Assembly (NCBI GenBank): GCA_002699145.1
Contig: PABK01000010.1
Location: 1 to 55,651 of the forward strand
Direction of reading: 5' to 3'
Source of the DNA: Halioglobus sp.
Lineage (GTDB): Bacteria > Pseudomonadota > Gammaproteobacteria > Pseudomonadales > Halieaceae
DNA length: 55,651 nt
Below are positions 35,997-45,991 of the stretch, in pieces. The position numbers were made by a program, and so were the translations under genes. The notes under the pieces are model-generated. The model saw nothing but the letters and a program-made list of their open reading frames with translations. It was not told where the DNA came from and ran no database searches. The number at the start of each line of letters is the position of its first letter. Position 1 is the first letter of the stretch.

Positions 35997-37232
35997 CTAC
36001 CTGAACCTGAACCTGACAGGCAGATTTTTCAGACCACTGACAAGGTTTGAAGCAAGATACCTGGGCTCCCCAGCCAGCTCCAACATCTCAAGCCTGGGCA
36101 GCAGTTCCTTGAGATAGGCCGCGATCTCCATTTTTGCCAGATGCTGACCAAGGCACATATGGGGACCATAACCGAAAGCCACATGCTTGCTGTTCTCGCG
36201 TTCGATCTGGAACTGATCAGCATCAGGGATAACCGTTTCGTCTCTGGCGCCAGATGCAAACAGCAGCATGACAGTATCGCCCCTGGCGATCCTCTGCCCA
36301 CCGATTTCAACATCTTCCACAGCGGTACGCGCAAAATGCTTGACCGGCGAAACCCAGCGAATCATCTCATTCGCCGCAGCCGGAATGAGATCAGGTTTTT
36401 CACGTAGTTTTTGCATTTGCTGCGGGTGCTCAACAAGTGCAAGGAGACCACCAGCTAGTGACGCGCTGGTAGTGTCGTGCCCTGCAGTTACTACAATCAA
36501 TAAATAGCCAAGAATAGAGACAAGGTCCATGGGCTCACCGTCAATCTCGGCATTGACGATAAGGCTTACCAGGTCGCTCCCCGGATTGGCCTTACGCTCT
36601 TCTATCAGGGGCGAGAGGTACTCATAGAATCTTGTGAGAGCTTCAGCCTGCGTCAGTTTTTCGTCACTGAGCAGGTTATCGTCATCGTAGCCGAACAACT
36701 GCTGGGTCAGGGTAATGATCTTGACATCATCTTCTTTGGGTATGTCAGCCAGGCCAAGTATCACCCGCAACGGATACCAGAATGCGACATCCGTGGCGAA
36801 ATCGCAGGCTGGCGCTTGTCTCTCCATCAAATCCACATACGCCTTCGCAGCTTCGGCCACCATGCTCTCACGTCCCCTGAGGTTACGTGGCATAAACCAG
36901 TCCCTGGTCACGTCGCGGAATTTGCGATGTAAATCTCCATCCATGGAAACCAGCCCCTGCCCGGTTTCGCCCAGGTCGAACTCCTTGATCGCTTCTTCAT
37001 TTTCGATTGGCATGATTGTTGAGCGCGGCGCAGCGAGGAACTTGTCCGTGTTGCTTTCGATGAATTTGATATCGTTCGCCCTGCTAATAAGCCACATGGG
37101 ACGATATCCCTCTGGCTCTACCCAACAGACCGGCTGCTCACGACGCAGCCGGGCCATGAGTTTATGCACCTCAACAGGGTTGCTGTAGCTCCCTGCATCC
37201 GCCAGTACCGCCGCCTCTTGCTGAATCGACAT
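35997..37232 (-). CDS. Soluble bacterial cytochrome P450
   Basis: A 411-residue class I-type P450 without a membrane anchor. The I-helix reads VVTAGHDTTSASLAGG (oxygen activation), the ExxR motif is NEMIRW, and the haem loop is FGYGPHMCLGQHLA with the thiolate ligand Cys360. It needs a ferredoxin and reductase, which are not in the window. The neighbouring acyl-CoA synthetase and SDR suggest oxidation of a terpenoid, steroid or alicyclic compound that is then oxidised and CoA-activated. GAGGAGGT lies 6-7 bases before the ATG. It is divergent from the ligase-SDR pair. Confidence 0.93.
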   Translation of the reverse strand: MSIQQEAAVLADAGSYSNPVEVHKLMARLRREQPVCWVEPEGYRPMWLISRANDIKFIESNTDKFLAAPRSTIMPIENEEAIKEFDLGETGQGLVSMDGDLHRKFRDVTRDWFMPRNLRGRESMVAEAAKAYVDLMERQAPACDFATDVAFWYPLRVILGLADIPKEDDVKIITLTQQLFGYDDDNLLSDEKLTQAEALTRFYEYLSPLIEERKANPGSDLVSLIVNAEIDGEPMDLVSILGYLLIVVTAGHDTTSASLAGGLLALVEHPQQMQKLREKPDLIPAAANEMIRWVSPVKHFARTAVEDVEIGGQRIARGDTVMLLFASGARDETVIPDADQFQIERENSKHVAFGYGPHMCLGQHLAKMEIAAYLKELLPRLEMLELAGEPRYLASNLVSGLKNLPVRFRFR

Positions 37233-37669
37233 TTCGTAACCTCCTCGCTAGTGGCGCCCGCCAACCTGGAACTCGATAAGGCAGGAAGAAGCCACGCTCA
37301 ATTATTCTTACGCCATAAGGTTTACAATCCTTACACTGTCTGATTAAATAATCAAGCAGATTCGCCATATCCGCTCCGATATCGAGATCACAGCATTGCA
37401 AACGGTAATAAAGCCTTGCACCCCACTTGCCCGGGAGGATGCTTCCCTTATTCACACGCCAGGGACGACCTGTACAGGACATTGTCGCTTGCGCCAGGCC
37501 TGAACGGGCACGGTGGGTTGAGACGCTTACGACGGGGACAACGGCGATGCACCGTGGCGACAAAATTGTCGCTCGATGGCACAGAACAAATCTTTTCTAT
37601 CGGCGCTGCAACTTCCGAATACCAGGCTGACCGAATGACAGCCATAGAAAATATAGGTGAATAACTACT
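37233..37669. other. Divergent P450/ligase intergenic region
   Basis: These 437 bases contain no gene I can support. They are AT-rich near the P450 start and must hold the divergent promoters. A 14-bp palindrome at 37341-37354 and an AAGG...CCTT inverted element near 37,317-37,332 are visible. Confidence 0.5.
37341..37354. promoter_or_regulatory. Candidate TetR operator palindrome
   Basis: TGATTA-AA-TAATCA is a perfect inverted repeat about 110 bases upstream of the P450 start. Size and symmetry suit a TetR-family operator, and the regulator gene is in the same island. Only symmetry and position support it. Confidence 0.35.
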
Positions 37670-39217
37670 GTGTACCCTGGAAAACACGTGGCACTAAATC
37701 CCGGGCGCCCGGCGCTCGTTATGGCTTCAACTGGTGAAACTGTCACCTACAGAGAGTACGAATCACGCTGTAACAAGCTAGCTCACCTACTGCGTGATGC
37801 AGGACTCCTGGAGGGCGATCACTATGCAATCTTCATGGAGAATAATTCACGCTATATAGAGGCATGTGGCGCGGGCGAACGAGCGGGCCTCTACTACACG
37901 CCAATCAATTCGTATCTGAAAGCCGAAGAACTCGCGTATATCATCAACAATTGTGACGCCAAAGTGCTGATCACATCTGCCAAAAAGCTGGATGTAGTTC
38001 ACGAAGCCCTGGGTGGGTGTCCCAATATTGAGCTGATACTGGTCGTGAACGCCGCGCGCCTCAGCCAGGTTACAGACTACGATGCTGCAATAGCGGATTT
38101 TCCAGACACGCCGATCGGCGACGAATCCCTGGGCAGCGCGATGCTGTACTCATCAGGAACAACTGGCCGACCCAAAGGTATACTGCGCCCACTGACGGGC
38201 ACACGGCCCGGTGAGAATCCGCCGCTTTGCGAGATATACGCGCAATTGTTCAAGTTCCGTGAAGACATGGTCTACCTGTCTCCCGCACCTCTTTACCACG
38301 CTGCACCGCAGGCATCCGTCAACGCCAGCATCCGGCACGGCGGGACCGTGGTCATCATGGAACGCTTCGATCCCGAGCAATATCTACAACTGGTTGAGAA
38401 ATACCAGGTCACGCACAGCCAACTCGTTCCCACGATGTTCAGCCGCATGTTGAAACTGCCCGATGAAGTGCGCAATACCTATGATGTTTCCTCGCTGGAA
38501 AGTGCTGCCCACGCAGCAGCGCCCTGTCCCATTCCGGTGAAAGAACAGATGATTGAGTGGTGGGGCCCTGTTATCTACGAATACTACAGTTCATCAGAAG
38601 GGCTTGGGCTTGCCTACTGCACCAGTGATGAATGGCTACAACACAAAGGCACGGTCGGCCGAATTGTCGCGGGCAAGCTACACGTACTTGACCCGAACCA
38701 CGATCCCGTACCGAGCGGTTGCTCGGGGGAACTATGGTTTGAACGGGCAAGCGATTTCGAATACTACCAGGACGAACAAAGGACGCGGGATGCATCATCC
38801 AGCGATGGGTCTTTATCTACCGTGGGCGATATTGGCTACATGGACGAGGACGGCTACCTGTACCTGACAGACCGCTCCACGTTTATGATCATTTCTGGCG
38901 GCGTGAACATTTATCCCCAGGAATGTGAAAATCTACTAATCACACATCCCAAGGTAGCCGACGCCGCGGTGTTTGGTGTACCCAATTCCGACCTGGGCGA
39001 AGAGGTCAAAGCTGTCGTGCAGGCAATGCCAGGTGTGCACCCCGATGACGAACTCGCGGAGGAGCTGATCGACTTTTGCCAGCGACACCTCTCGATACAG
39101 AAGTCGCCACGCTCAATCGATTTCGAAGCGGAACTTCCGCGACTACCCACAGGAAAGCTTTACAAACAGGAGCTGCGCGAGCGGTACTGGCAAAATCACA
39201 AGGGACGAATAGTTTAA
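37670..39217 (+). CDS. Acyl-CoA synthetase (AMP-forming, FadD-like)
   Basis: A 515-residue class I adenylate-forming enzyme. Motifs in order are the P-loop YSSGTTGRPKGILRP (about 163-177), YEYYSSSEGLG (A5), the hinge region GDIGYMDEDGYLYLTDRSTFMIISGGVNIYPQE (A7-A8) and the C-terminal lysine motif LPTGKLYKQELR. It activates a carboxylic acid to its CoA ester, probably the product of P450 and SDR oxidation. The start is GTG with AGGTGA about 10 bases upstream. The SDR begins 33 bases downstream. Confidence 0.9.
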   Translation: MYPGKHVALNPGRPALVMASTGETVTYREYESRCNKLAHLLRDAGLLEGDHYAIFMENNSRYIEACGAGERAGLYYTPINSYLKAEELAYIINNCDAKVLITSAKKLDVVHEALGGCPNIELILVVNAARLSQVTDYDAAIADFPDTPIGDESLGSAMLYSSGTTGRPKGILRPLTGTRPGENPPLCEIYAQLFKFREDMVYLSPAPLYHAAPQASVNASIRHGGTVVIMERFDPEQYLQLVEKYQVTHSQLVPTMFSRMLKLPDEVRNTYDVSSLESAAHAAAPCPIPVKEQMIEWWGPVIYEYYSSSEGLGLAYCTSDEWLQHKGTVGRIVAGKLHVLDPNHDPVPSGCSGELWFERASDFEYYQDEQRTRDASSSDGSLSTVGDIGYMDEDGYLYLTDRSTFMIISGGVNIYPQECENLLITHPKVADAAVFGVPNSDLGEEVKAVVQAMPGVHPDDELAEELIDFCQRHLSIQKSPRSIDFEAELPRLPTGKLYKQELRERYWQNHKGRIV

Positions 39218-39250
39218 GCCCGTCCGTCCAATACGAACAAGGACTAGTGA

Positions 39251-40084
39251 GTGAGCAATATAGCAAATCGAGTAATCCTGATTACTGGCGCAGCCAGAGG
39301 AATCGGTCAACTGCTGGCGAGCAGAGCTGCCGCGCGTGGCGCCCTCGTAGTGGCCTGCGATATCAATGAGTCGGAACTGCAAGACGTGGTCGGCTCGATT
39401 ATCGGCGGTGGCGGCAAGGCAGTGAGCGTACGCGCAGATGTAACCAAGGCCGACGACATGTACTCCGCTGCCAGGTTCGCCGTTAAGGAATTCGGTCAAC
39501 TGGATGTTCTCGTGAACAATGCCGGCATTATGCCACTGGCCTACTTTTCCGATCATGCGAAGGCAGGAAACGCCTGGAGCCGCTGTATAGACATCAACCT
39601 GAAGGGCGTGATCAACGGGGTTTCAGCGGTATACGACCAAATGTTCGAACAAGGTAGAGGCCATGTCGTCAACATATCCTCAATTTTCGCGAACTACCCA
39701 ACCAAAGGCGGCACCGTGTACGGCGCAACCAAAGCTGCGATTAACTATTTGAGCGAATCGCTGCGTCAGGAAACCCAGGGCAAAATCAAAGTGACCACTG
39801 TACGCCCCACGGCGATACCCAGTACAAGCTTGAACGAATCGGTTATCAATGAAGCTGCGCCCATGGGCCTGATGGGGAATAATGCGGGCGAGATGCTCGA
39901 GCGCCTGACCACGCTCACCGCCGGACAAGCTCAGCCCGCCTGGCTGGATAGCGAGAGTATCGAGTACCTGATGATGGAGCCAGAACCTCTGGTAGACCAG
40001 ATTCTCTATGCAATCGATCAGCCCTGGGGCGTTTCGATTAGCGACTTGACGGTTCGCGCAAGTGGTGACTTGTTCGTCGTTTAG
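39251..40084 (+). CDS. Short-chain dehydrogenase/reductase
   Basis: A 277-residue classical SDR: cofactor loop TGAARGIG near the N-terminus with an acidic residue after the second strand (VACDINE), which favours NAD. NNAG, Ser in NISSIFANYP and YGATK provide the catalytic set. It probably oxidises an alcohol made by the P450. The start is GTG at 39251. It is the last gene of the island cargo. Confidence 0.9.
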   Translation: MSNIANRVILITGAARGIGQLLASRAAARGALVVACDINESELQDVVGSIIGGGGKAVSVRADVTKADDMYSAARFAVKEFGQLDVLVNNAGIMPLAYFSDHAKAGNAWSRCIDINLKGVINGVSAVYDQMFEQGRGHVVNISSIFANYPTKGGTVYGATKAAINYLSESLRQETQGKIKVTTVRPTAIPSTSLNESVINEAAPMGLMGNNAGEMLERLTTLTAGQAQPAWLDSESIEYLMMEPEPLVDQILYAIDQPWGVSISDLTVRASGDLFVV

Positions 40085-40270
40085 GCGAGAGAGCCTGCGC
40101 TCGCGGTCTTTCTTTCATCGCTTTTCCCAACCCCGTCAGGGGCAAGTATCAGGCAGCAAATATTGCCTGGCTCGCTTTTAGCTGCCCAGCCTTTCGCCGC
40201 CGCAGCCTTCGCGATTCCTCAAGGCGACATTGCACGCTACACCTGCGGCGAAGCCAGGGAGGGATTGCGA
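40085..40270. other. Non-coding right end of the island
   Basis: No gene is visible in these 186 bases. There is a short hairpin AGGCA...TGCCT at 40151-40168 and a longer imperfect inverted pair CGCCGCCGCAG/CTGCGGCG around 40195-40250. They could end transcription of the SDR gene or form part of the recombination site. Confidence 0.4.
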
Positions 40271-40292
40271 ATTGGTCAATCAATCGCGCAAC
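40271..40292 (+). repeat. Right direct repeat, overlapping the recX stop (candidate attR)
   Basis: Identical over 22 bases to 34871-34892. It contains the recX stop codon at 40280-40282 and the codons for the last four residues (LLRD). Confidence 0.7.
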
Positions 40293-40792
40293 AGGTGCTG
40301 GTAGTGTTCCGCGCTGAAACCGCGGTACTGCAGGAAACGCGCGCGGCGCGCGCGCTCGCGCACATCCGCGGCGGGTTCCTGGCCGAACTTGCGCTGCATC
40401 ACCTCCTGCGCCAGCGCCGCCCAGTCGACCGGCTCCTCGGCCATGGCCGCGTCCACCAGGTCCGCGGACACGCCGCGCTGGCGCATCTCCTGGCGGATAC
40501 GCAATGGCCCCTGCCCGCGGCTGATGCGCTGGCGCAGCAGGCTGCCGGCGTAGCGTGCGTCCGACTGCAGGTTGTCATCCACCAGTTGTTGCAGCTGCGC
40601 CTCCACCAGCTCTGCGTCGGCAAAGCGGCGCGAGAGCTTGGCGCGCAGTTCGTCCAGGGAGTGCTCCCTGCGGGCGAGCAGGTTCATCGCCGCCAGGCGG
40701 ATCTCCGCCGGGTTGAGCGCGCGTTCCGCTGCCGGGACGCCATCGCTGTCCAGGTCGGGGGCGGGATCGGGATATGGGTCCGGGTTACGCAT
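40280..40792 (-). CDS. recX: RecX regulatory protein
   Basis: A 170-residue RecX, which binds RecA filaments and limits their activity. Typical segments are NLLARREHSLDELRAKLSRRFADAELVEAQLQQLVDDNLQSDARYAGSLLRQRISRGQGPLRIRQEMRQRGVS and the C-terminal ARRARFLQYRGFSAEHYQHLL. It follows recA by 69 bases, the usual order. Its last codons form one copy of the island repeat, and the protein is complete. Confidence 0.92.
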   Translation of the reverse strand: MRNPDPYPDPAPDLDSDGVPAAERALNPAEIRLAAMNLLARREHSLDELRAKLSRRFADAELVEAQLQQLVDDNLQSDARYAGSLLRQRISRGQGPLRIRQEMRQRGVSADLVDAAMAEEPVDWAALAQEVMQRKFGQEPAADVRERARRARFLQYRGFSAEHYQHLLRD

Positions 40793-40861
40793 GGCGAAAA
40801 AAGGCGCCGGGGGTCAGAGTGGGGTTGGTGTGCCCCCGGCGCCAGTGAGGAAGCCTCGGGC

Positions 40862-41908
<1,047 letters not shown>

Positions 41909-41969
41909 GGTGTTCTCCCCTGTATGCGGTTGTGTTGGCCGCGCTTCCCGGAACTGCGACCCTGCTGAC

Positions 41970-41989
41970 TACTGTATATATACTCAGTG
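41970..41989 (-). promoter_or_regulatory. LexA (SOS) box of recA
   Basis: On the minus strand the core reads CTGA-GTATATAT-ACAG, one base off the gammaproteobacterial consensus CTGT-N8-ACAG. It overlaps an AT-rich promoter region about 65 bases upstream of the recA ATG. Confidence 0.75.
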
Positions 41990-42159
41990 TTTAAAAAGCG
42001 GATTGCAAGCCCCGAAAGCCATTAAATTCGACCGGCGGAAAAACCCGCCTGAAATAGCGACGGGTACCCGTCCGCGCCCATCCGCGCAATCTGTCATACA
42101 CTGTGGACAGGCGGGCGCGGCCAGCGCTATACCCACAATCACCACCAGCGGGACCAGGC

Positions 42160-43713
42160 ATGGAACAACTGACTGAAATGGACGCCAATTTCCTGCAGCA
42201 GGAAAGCGCGCGCACACCGATGCATATCAGCCCGGTCATCGTCTACGACCAGTCCCACCGGCCCGGCGGCAAGGTGCGCTACAAGGACATCCTCACCGTG
42301 TTCGAGCGCAACCTGCACAAGTCGGCCATCTTCCGCCGCAAGCTCGCCGGCGGCGCCTGGGGGCTGGACGCGCCCTACTGGGTCGAGGACCCGGACTTCG
42401 ACCTGGAATTCCACGTGCGCCACCTGGCCCTGCCCAAACCGGGAGACTGGCGCCAGTTCTGCATCCTGCTGTCGCGGCTGCAGGCGCGCGGCCTGGACAT
42501 GAAGCGGCCGCTATGGGAGGCCTACGTCATCGAGGGCCTGTCCGGCGTGGAGGGCCTGCCGGAGAACAGCTTCGCCATCATGCTGAAAATCCACCACGCC
42601 GCGATCGACGGCGTCTCCGGCGCCGAGATCATCGCCGCCATCCACAGCCTGTCCGACGAGGTGGAGCCGCCGCCGGCGCAGGACGACTGGCGCGGCGAGC
42701 GCGAGCCGGGCAGCTGGTACGTGTGGTCGCGGGCCTACCTGCACAACCTCAAGCGCCCGGTGAAGTTCTTCGAGACCGTGGGCCACCTGGTCCCCGCGGT
42801 GATCCGCGCCAACCGCGAGAGCGCGGCGCGGCAACGCGCGCCGCGCAAGCCGCTGGTCGAGAAGACGCGCTTCAACGGCCGCGTCAGCTCCACGCGCGTC
42901 ACCGACGCGCTGGTCATGGAACTGGACGAGGTCAAGGCCATCCGCAAGGCGCTGGACGGCGCGGTCACCATCAACGACATCGTGGTGTCCATCGTCGGCG
43001 GCGCTATGCGCCGCTACCTGCAGGACAAGGGCGAGTTGCCCGCGGACAGCCTCAGCTGCGGCGCGCCGATCAGCGTGCGCAGCGAGCGCTCCAGCAGCTC
43101 CAAGGGCAACCAGGTGAGTATCATGATGATCGGCATGGCCACCGACATCGAGGACCCGGTCGAGCGGCTGCGCGCGGTGCACGACAACGCGGAGGTGTCC
43201 AAGGCCGTGTCCGGCACGCTGGGCAACCACGTGATGATGGACCTGACCGAGATGTTCATCCCGCAGGTCATGGGCTGGGGCCTGCAGGCCGCCACCAGCG
43301 CCGCGGCGCGGGCGCACATCCCGCTGCCCTTCCACACCATCGTGTCCAACGTGCCCGGCCCGCAGTTTCCCCTCTACCTGGCCGGCGCCAGGGTCAGCCT
43401 GATGATGGGCATGGGGCCACTGCTGCACATGATGGGCCTGTTCCACGCGGTGATCTCCGGCGCCGGCAAGATCAGCATCAATTTCGTCTCCTGCCGCGAG
43501 ATGCTGCCCGACCCCGAGGCCTACCGGCAGTGCCTGCAGCAGGCCTACGAGGACCTGCGCGCGGGCGCGACGGCCCTGGGCGGGGGTAAAGCGGCGCGCG
43601 GCCGAGCGGCGCGCGGCAAGGCGGCGCGCGGTAAAGCGAGCGCGCGGACGCGCAAAAAGCACGGCGGCAAGGGCGGGAAAGCCGGCGTCGGGGAGACACG
43701 CGCCGCGCGCTGA
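42160..43713 (+). CDS. Wax ester synthase/diacylglycerol acyltransferase (WS/DGAT)
   Basis: A 517-residue acyltransferase making wax esters or triacylglycerol from acyl-CoA. The catalytic HHAAIDG is at 145-151. The N-terminal MEQLTEMDANFLQQESARTPMHI is characteristic, as are TINDIVVSIVGGAMRRYL, GNHVMMDL and VSNVPGPQFPLYLAGA. The last about 44 residues are extra: repeated AARG(K/R) units followed by a Lys/Arg/Gly-rich stretch. Marine gammaproteobacteria commonly carry several such genes for storage lipid. The ATG at 42160 is preceded by GGGACCAGG. It is divergent from recA with a 251-base gap. Confidence 0.92.
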   Translation: MEQLTEMDANFLQQESARTPMHISPVIVYDQSHRPGGKVRYKDILTVFERNLHKSAIFRRKLAGGAWGLDAPYWVEDPDFDLEFHVRHLALPKPGDWRQFCILLSRLQARGLDMKRPLWEAYVIEGLSGVEGLPENSFAIMLKIHHAAIDGVSGAEIIAAIHSLSDEVEPPPAQDDWRGEREPGSWYVWSRAYLHNLKRPVKFFETVGHLVPAVIRANRESAARQRAPRKPLVEKTRFNGRVSSTRVTDALVMELDEVKAIRKALDGAVTINDIVVSIVGGAMRRYLQDKGELPADSLSCGAPISVRSERSSSSKGNQVSIMMIGMATDIEDPVERLRAVHDNAEVSKAVSGTLGNHVMMDLTEMFIPQVMGWGLQAATSAAARAHIPLPFHTIVSNVPGPQFPLYLAGARVSLMMGMGPLLHMMGLFHAVISGAGKISINFVSCREMLPDPEAYRQCLQQAYEDLRAGATALGGGKAARGRAARGKAARGKASARTRKKHGGKGGKAGVGETRAAR

Positions 43714-43821
43714 ACGGCGCACGGGGCGGTTGCCGGCAGGGCTGGCATTGTCCCGCGCGTGCCGCGACAATGGCCACCGGCCCGGCGCCTGCCGCAACAC
43801 ACGCGAATAAAGGAACCCCAC

Positions 43822-44949
43822 CTGAAAACCCTGTACCTGCACCTGGGCACGCACAAGGCGGCCTCGACCGCGATCCAGCTCTTCCTGGCCCACAACCGCG
43901 CGCAATTGGCCAAACACGGCATCTGCTACCCCACGCCGCCGCCGCCGACCCGCTTTGCGCATCACGGCCTGGCCTGGCACTTCATCCGGCAGTACAAGGA
44001 TATCGATCAGCGTCCAGGCAACTACAGCCTGCCGGCCGCCCTGGCCGACTTCGCGGCCAGCGGCTGCCATACGCTGATCCTGTCCTCCGAGGACTTCCTC
44101 ACCTGCACGCCCTTCCCCGACTTCCTCGAGGAATTTTTCCGGGCACTGCGCCGGGTATTCTCACGCATCGTGGTGTGCGCCTACGTGCGCGATCGCAAGG
44201 GCTTCTTCCGCTCCTCCTACAACCAGTGGGTGAAGAGCCTGGTCTACGCCGGCGACTTCGACAGCTATCTGGCGCGGGTGCTGCGCGGCAACCAGGCGCC
44301 GATGCACTACACCCGCTCACTGGCGAGCTGGGCCGAGCACGCGGACGCGGCGGTGTACCTGCCGTTCCTGCCGCGCGCCGGCGGCGAGGCGGTGGAGCGG
44401 CACTTCCTGCGCGCGCTGGACATCGAAGCCTGCCCGGAAGCGCAGCTGCAGGCGTTTTCCAGCGAGGCGGTCAACGCCAGCGTCGGCCCGCTGTCCGTGC
44501 TCGCCCACCGACGCATCTGCGCGCAACTGAACACAACCGACTGGTTCCAGCCCTACGACCTGCACCGAAGAACGAACCTGACCGATCACATCCTGTCCCT
44601 GAGTACCGCGCGCGGCTGGGAAGCCGAGCGCTTCAGGGTCTTCGACTCCCAACGGTTGAGCAGGGTACGCGAAGTTTTCCACGGTGAGGACGGCAGTTTC
44701 GCGCGCCGGCACTTCGGGCGCGACTGGGATGAGGTCTTTCCAGAGGAAGCGAGCGAGGAACAGGCAAACGAACGCGTCTATGAAGACCTGTCCCGCAGCG
44801 AAAGGAGTGCCGTCGACCAGGTCGTCACCCAGGGCACGCGACGCGCGCGCGCGATCTACGTCGACCATCCCCGAATTTCCACCTATCGTGCAAACCTGAG
44901 ACGCTCTATCCGGTGGCTCTCTAGGCGTGTTCTCCAACTGCGGCGGTGA
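43822..44949 (+). CDS. Sulfotransferase-like protein
   Basis: About 375 residues. The N-terminal LYLHLGTHKAASTAIQLFLAHNR is the PAPS-binding loop form seen in bacterial sulfotransferase-like proteins (HxGTxKTGSTxxQ). SRIVVCAYVRDRKGFFRSSYNQWVKS matches the 3'-phosphate-binding R...S motif. The acceptor is unknown; a surface polysaccharide is possible. No ATG, GTG or TTG fits the family's N-terminus. CTG at 43822 follows AAAGGA at 8-bp spacing and gives LKTLYLHLGTHK, so I place the start there. The nearest standard alternative is GTG at 43759. Confidence 0.7.
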   Translation: MKTLYLHLGTHKAASTAIQLFLAHNRAQLAKHGICYPTPPPPTRFAHHGLAWHFIRQYKDIDQRPGNYSLPAALADFAASGCHTLILSSEDFLTCTPFPDFLEEFFRALRRVFSRIVVCAYVRDRKGFFRSSYNQWVKSLVYAGDFDSYLARVLRGNQAPMHYTRSLASWAEHADAAVYLPFLPRAGGEAVERHFLRALDIEACPEAQLQAFSSEAVNASVGPLSVLAHRRICAQLNTTDWFQPYDLHRRTNLTDHILSLSTARGWEAERFRVFDSQRLSRVREVFHGEDGSFARRHFGRDWDEVFPEEASEEQANERVYEDLSRSERSAVDQVVTQGTRRARAIYVDHPRISTYRANLRRSIRWLSRRVLQLRR

Positions 44950-44991
44950 CAGGCGCGTCGCCGTACCCACGGCTGGGAGTGGTGCCGTTCC

Positions 44992-45906
44992 CTACCGTAA
45001 AACCTGAGCTGACTTGAGGCGCCGGTAAATGCTGCGCGCCACCGCCGGGTCGCTCCCCGTGGCGGCTGCCTGCAGCGGCGGCGCCGGCAGGCTGTACAGG
45101 GCCTGCCGGCGCAGTTCCGTCTCCTGCAACACCCGCGCCTCGCGGTCGCGCGTCTGCTGGGGTCCGGCGGACGCCTGCGCCGTGCCCAGAACCGTCGGGC
45201 CTGCGCTGGTGCGGAAGGCCAGGGTGCGGTAACAGTAGCTGAACTCGAACGTCAGGGGGTCTACCTGGAAGTTACAGCCCGCGGCGAAGTCGCTATCGAG
45301 AAAGTTGAATACGTAGAGCTGGTCGAACAGGATGCCGAGGTCCAACAAGGCGTAACTGTCGAATTCCTCGTCGTAGCCGGCTAGGACATCGGGGTCGCCG
45401 AAAGTGTCGGTACCGTGTACCTGCCAGAGTCCCGGCACCTCGGGGTTTTCCGCGGCCGGGCCAAACAGCGAGTACTCGTCATAAAACTCCGAGATGATGA
45501 TGAAGCTGAACTCCCACTCGCCGATCAGGCGCTCGCTTTTCTGCCGATTGGTGGGCCCGCTCGACCCGGTGGCGTTGGCCCGTGTCAGCACCACGGTCTG
45601 GTGGCCGAACTCGCTGAGTTTCACCACAAACGGGAAGTGGCCGCGCGCGTACACCTGCAGGTTGATCGTGCCGTCGCGCTCCAGGGGAAGGTCGACAAAG
45701 GAAAACTGCCCGACCGGTTCGCTGCAGGTAAACATCGAGCGCCCGCTGGCGATGGCCAGGGCGCAGACAGGCGCGCCGTCGACCCCCTGCACCTCGCCCT
45801 TGAGATTGGCCGCGACAACTGCGCGCGGCAGCAGGGTCGATGCGAGCGCCAGCGCTGCCAGGATGAGAAAACGACTGATAAACGGTCGACCCGCTGCTGC
45901 ATCCAT
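44992..45906 (-). CDS. Exported protein of unknown function
   Basis: A 304-residue protein with an N-terminal signal (FLILAALALASTLLPRAVVA). The first domain resembles a carboxypeptidase-regulatory-like beta sandwich (LKGEVQGVDGAPVCALAIAS... VGQFSFVDLPLERDGTINLQVYARGHFPFVVKL). A second part (ERLIGEWEFSFIIIS... LYVFNFLDSDFAAGCNFQVDPLTFEFSYCYRTLAF) contains two cysteines that may form a disulfide. I do not recognise a named family for the whole. It is convergent with the sulfotransferase-like gene. Confidence 0.7.
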   Translation of the reverse strand: MDAAAGRPFISRFLILAALALASTLLPRAVVAANLKGEVQGVDGAPVCALAIASGRSMFTCSEPVGQFSFVDLPLERDGTINLQVYARGHFPFVVKLSEFGHQTVVLTRANATGSSGPTNRQKSERLIGEWEFSFIIISEFYDEYSLFGPAAENPEVPGLWQVHGTDTFGDPDVLAGYDEEFDSYALLDLGILFDQLYVFNFLDSDFAAGCNFQVDPLTFEFSYCYRTLAFRTSAGPTVLGTAQASAGPQQTRDREARVLQETELRRQALYSLPAPPLQAAATGSDPAVARSIYRRLKSAQVLR

Positions 45907-45991
45907 GCTGTGTCCTCTCCCTGAACAACTCCGTTTGCGTACAAGGCCGGGCTAGCGCCCGGGGCAATTCATAAACTAGTCATCACTTTAT

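Larger units (their letters stand above)
34871..40292. mobile_element. Genomic island inserted at the 3' end of recX
   Basis: Exact 22-bp direct repeats at 34871-34892 and 40271-40292 bound about 5.4 kb. The inner sequence is visibly AT-richer and uses more A/T-ending codons than the very GC-rich flanks. The right repeat covers the last four codons and stop of recX plus 9 bases, so the insertion left recX intact. A further shared AGGGAGGGA lies 4-5 bases to the left of each repeat (33 of 37 positions agree overall). Cargo: TetR regulator, cytochrome P450, acyl-CoA synthetase and SDR. No intact integrase is present; short remnants occur near 34944-35180. Confidence 0.65.

Noticed and set aside
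40085-40270. Integron attC site at the right end of the island
   Set aside because: Inverted stretches are present but the conserved core sites are absent and no integron integrase is seen.
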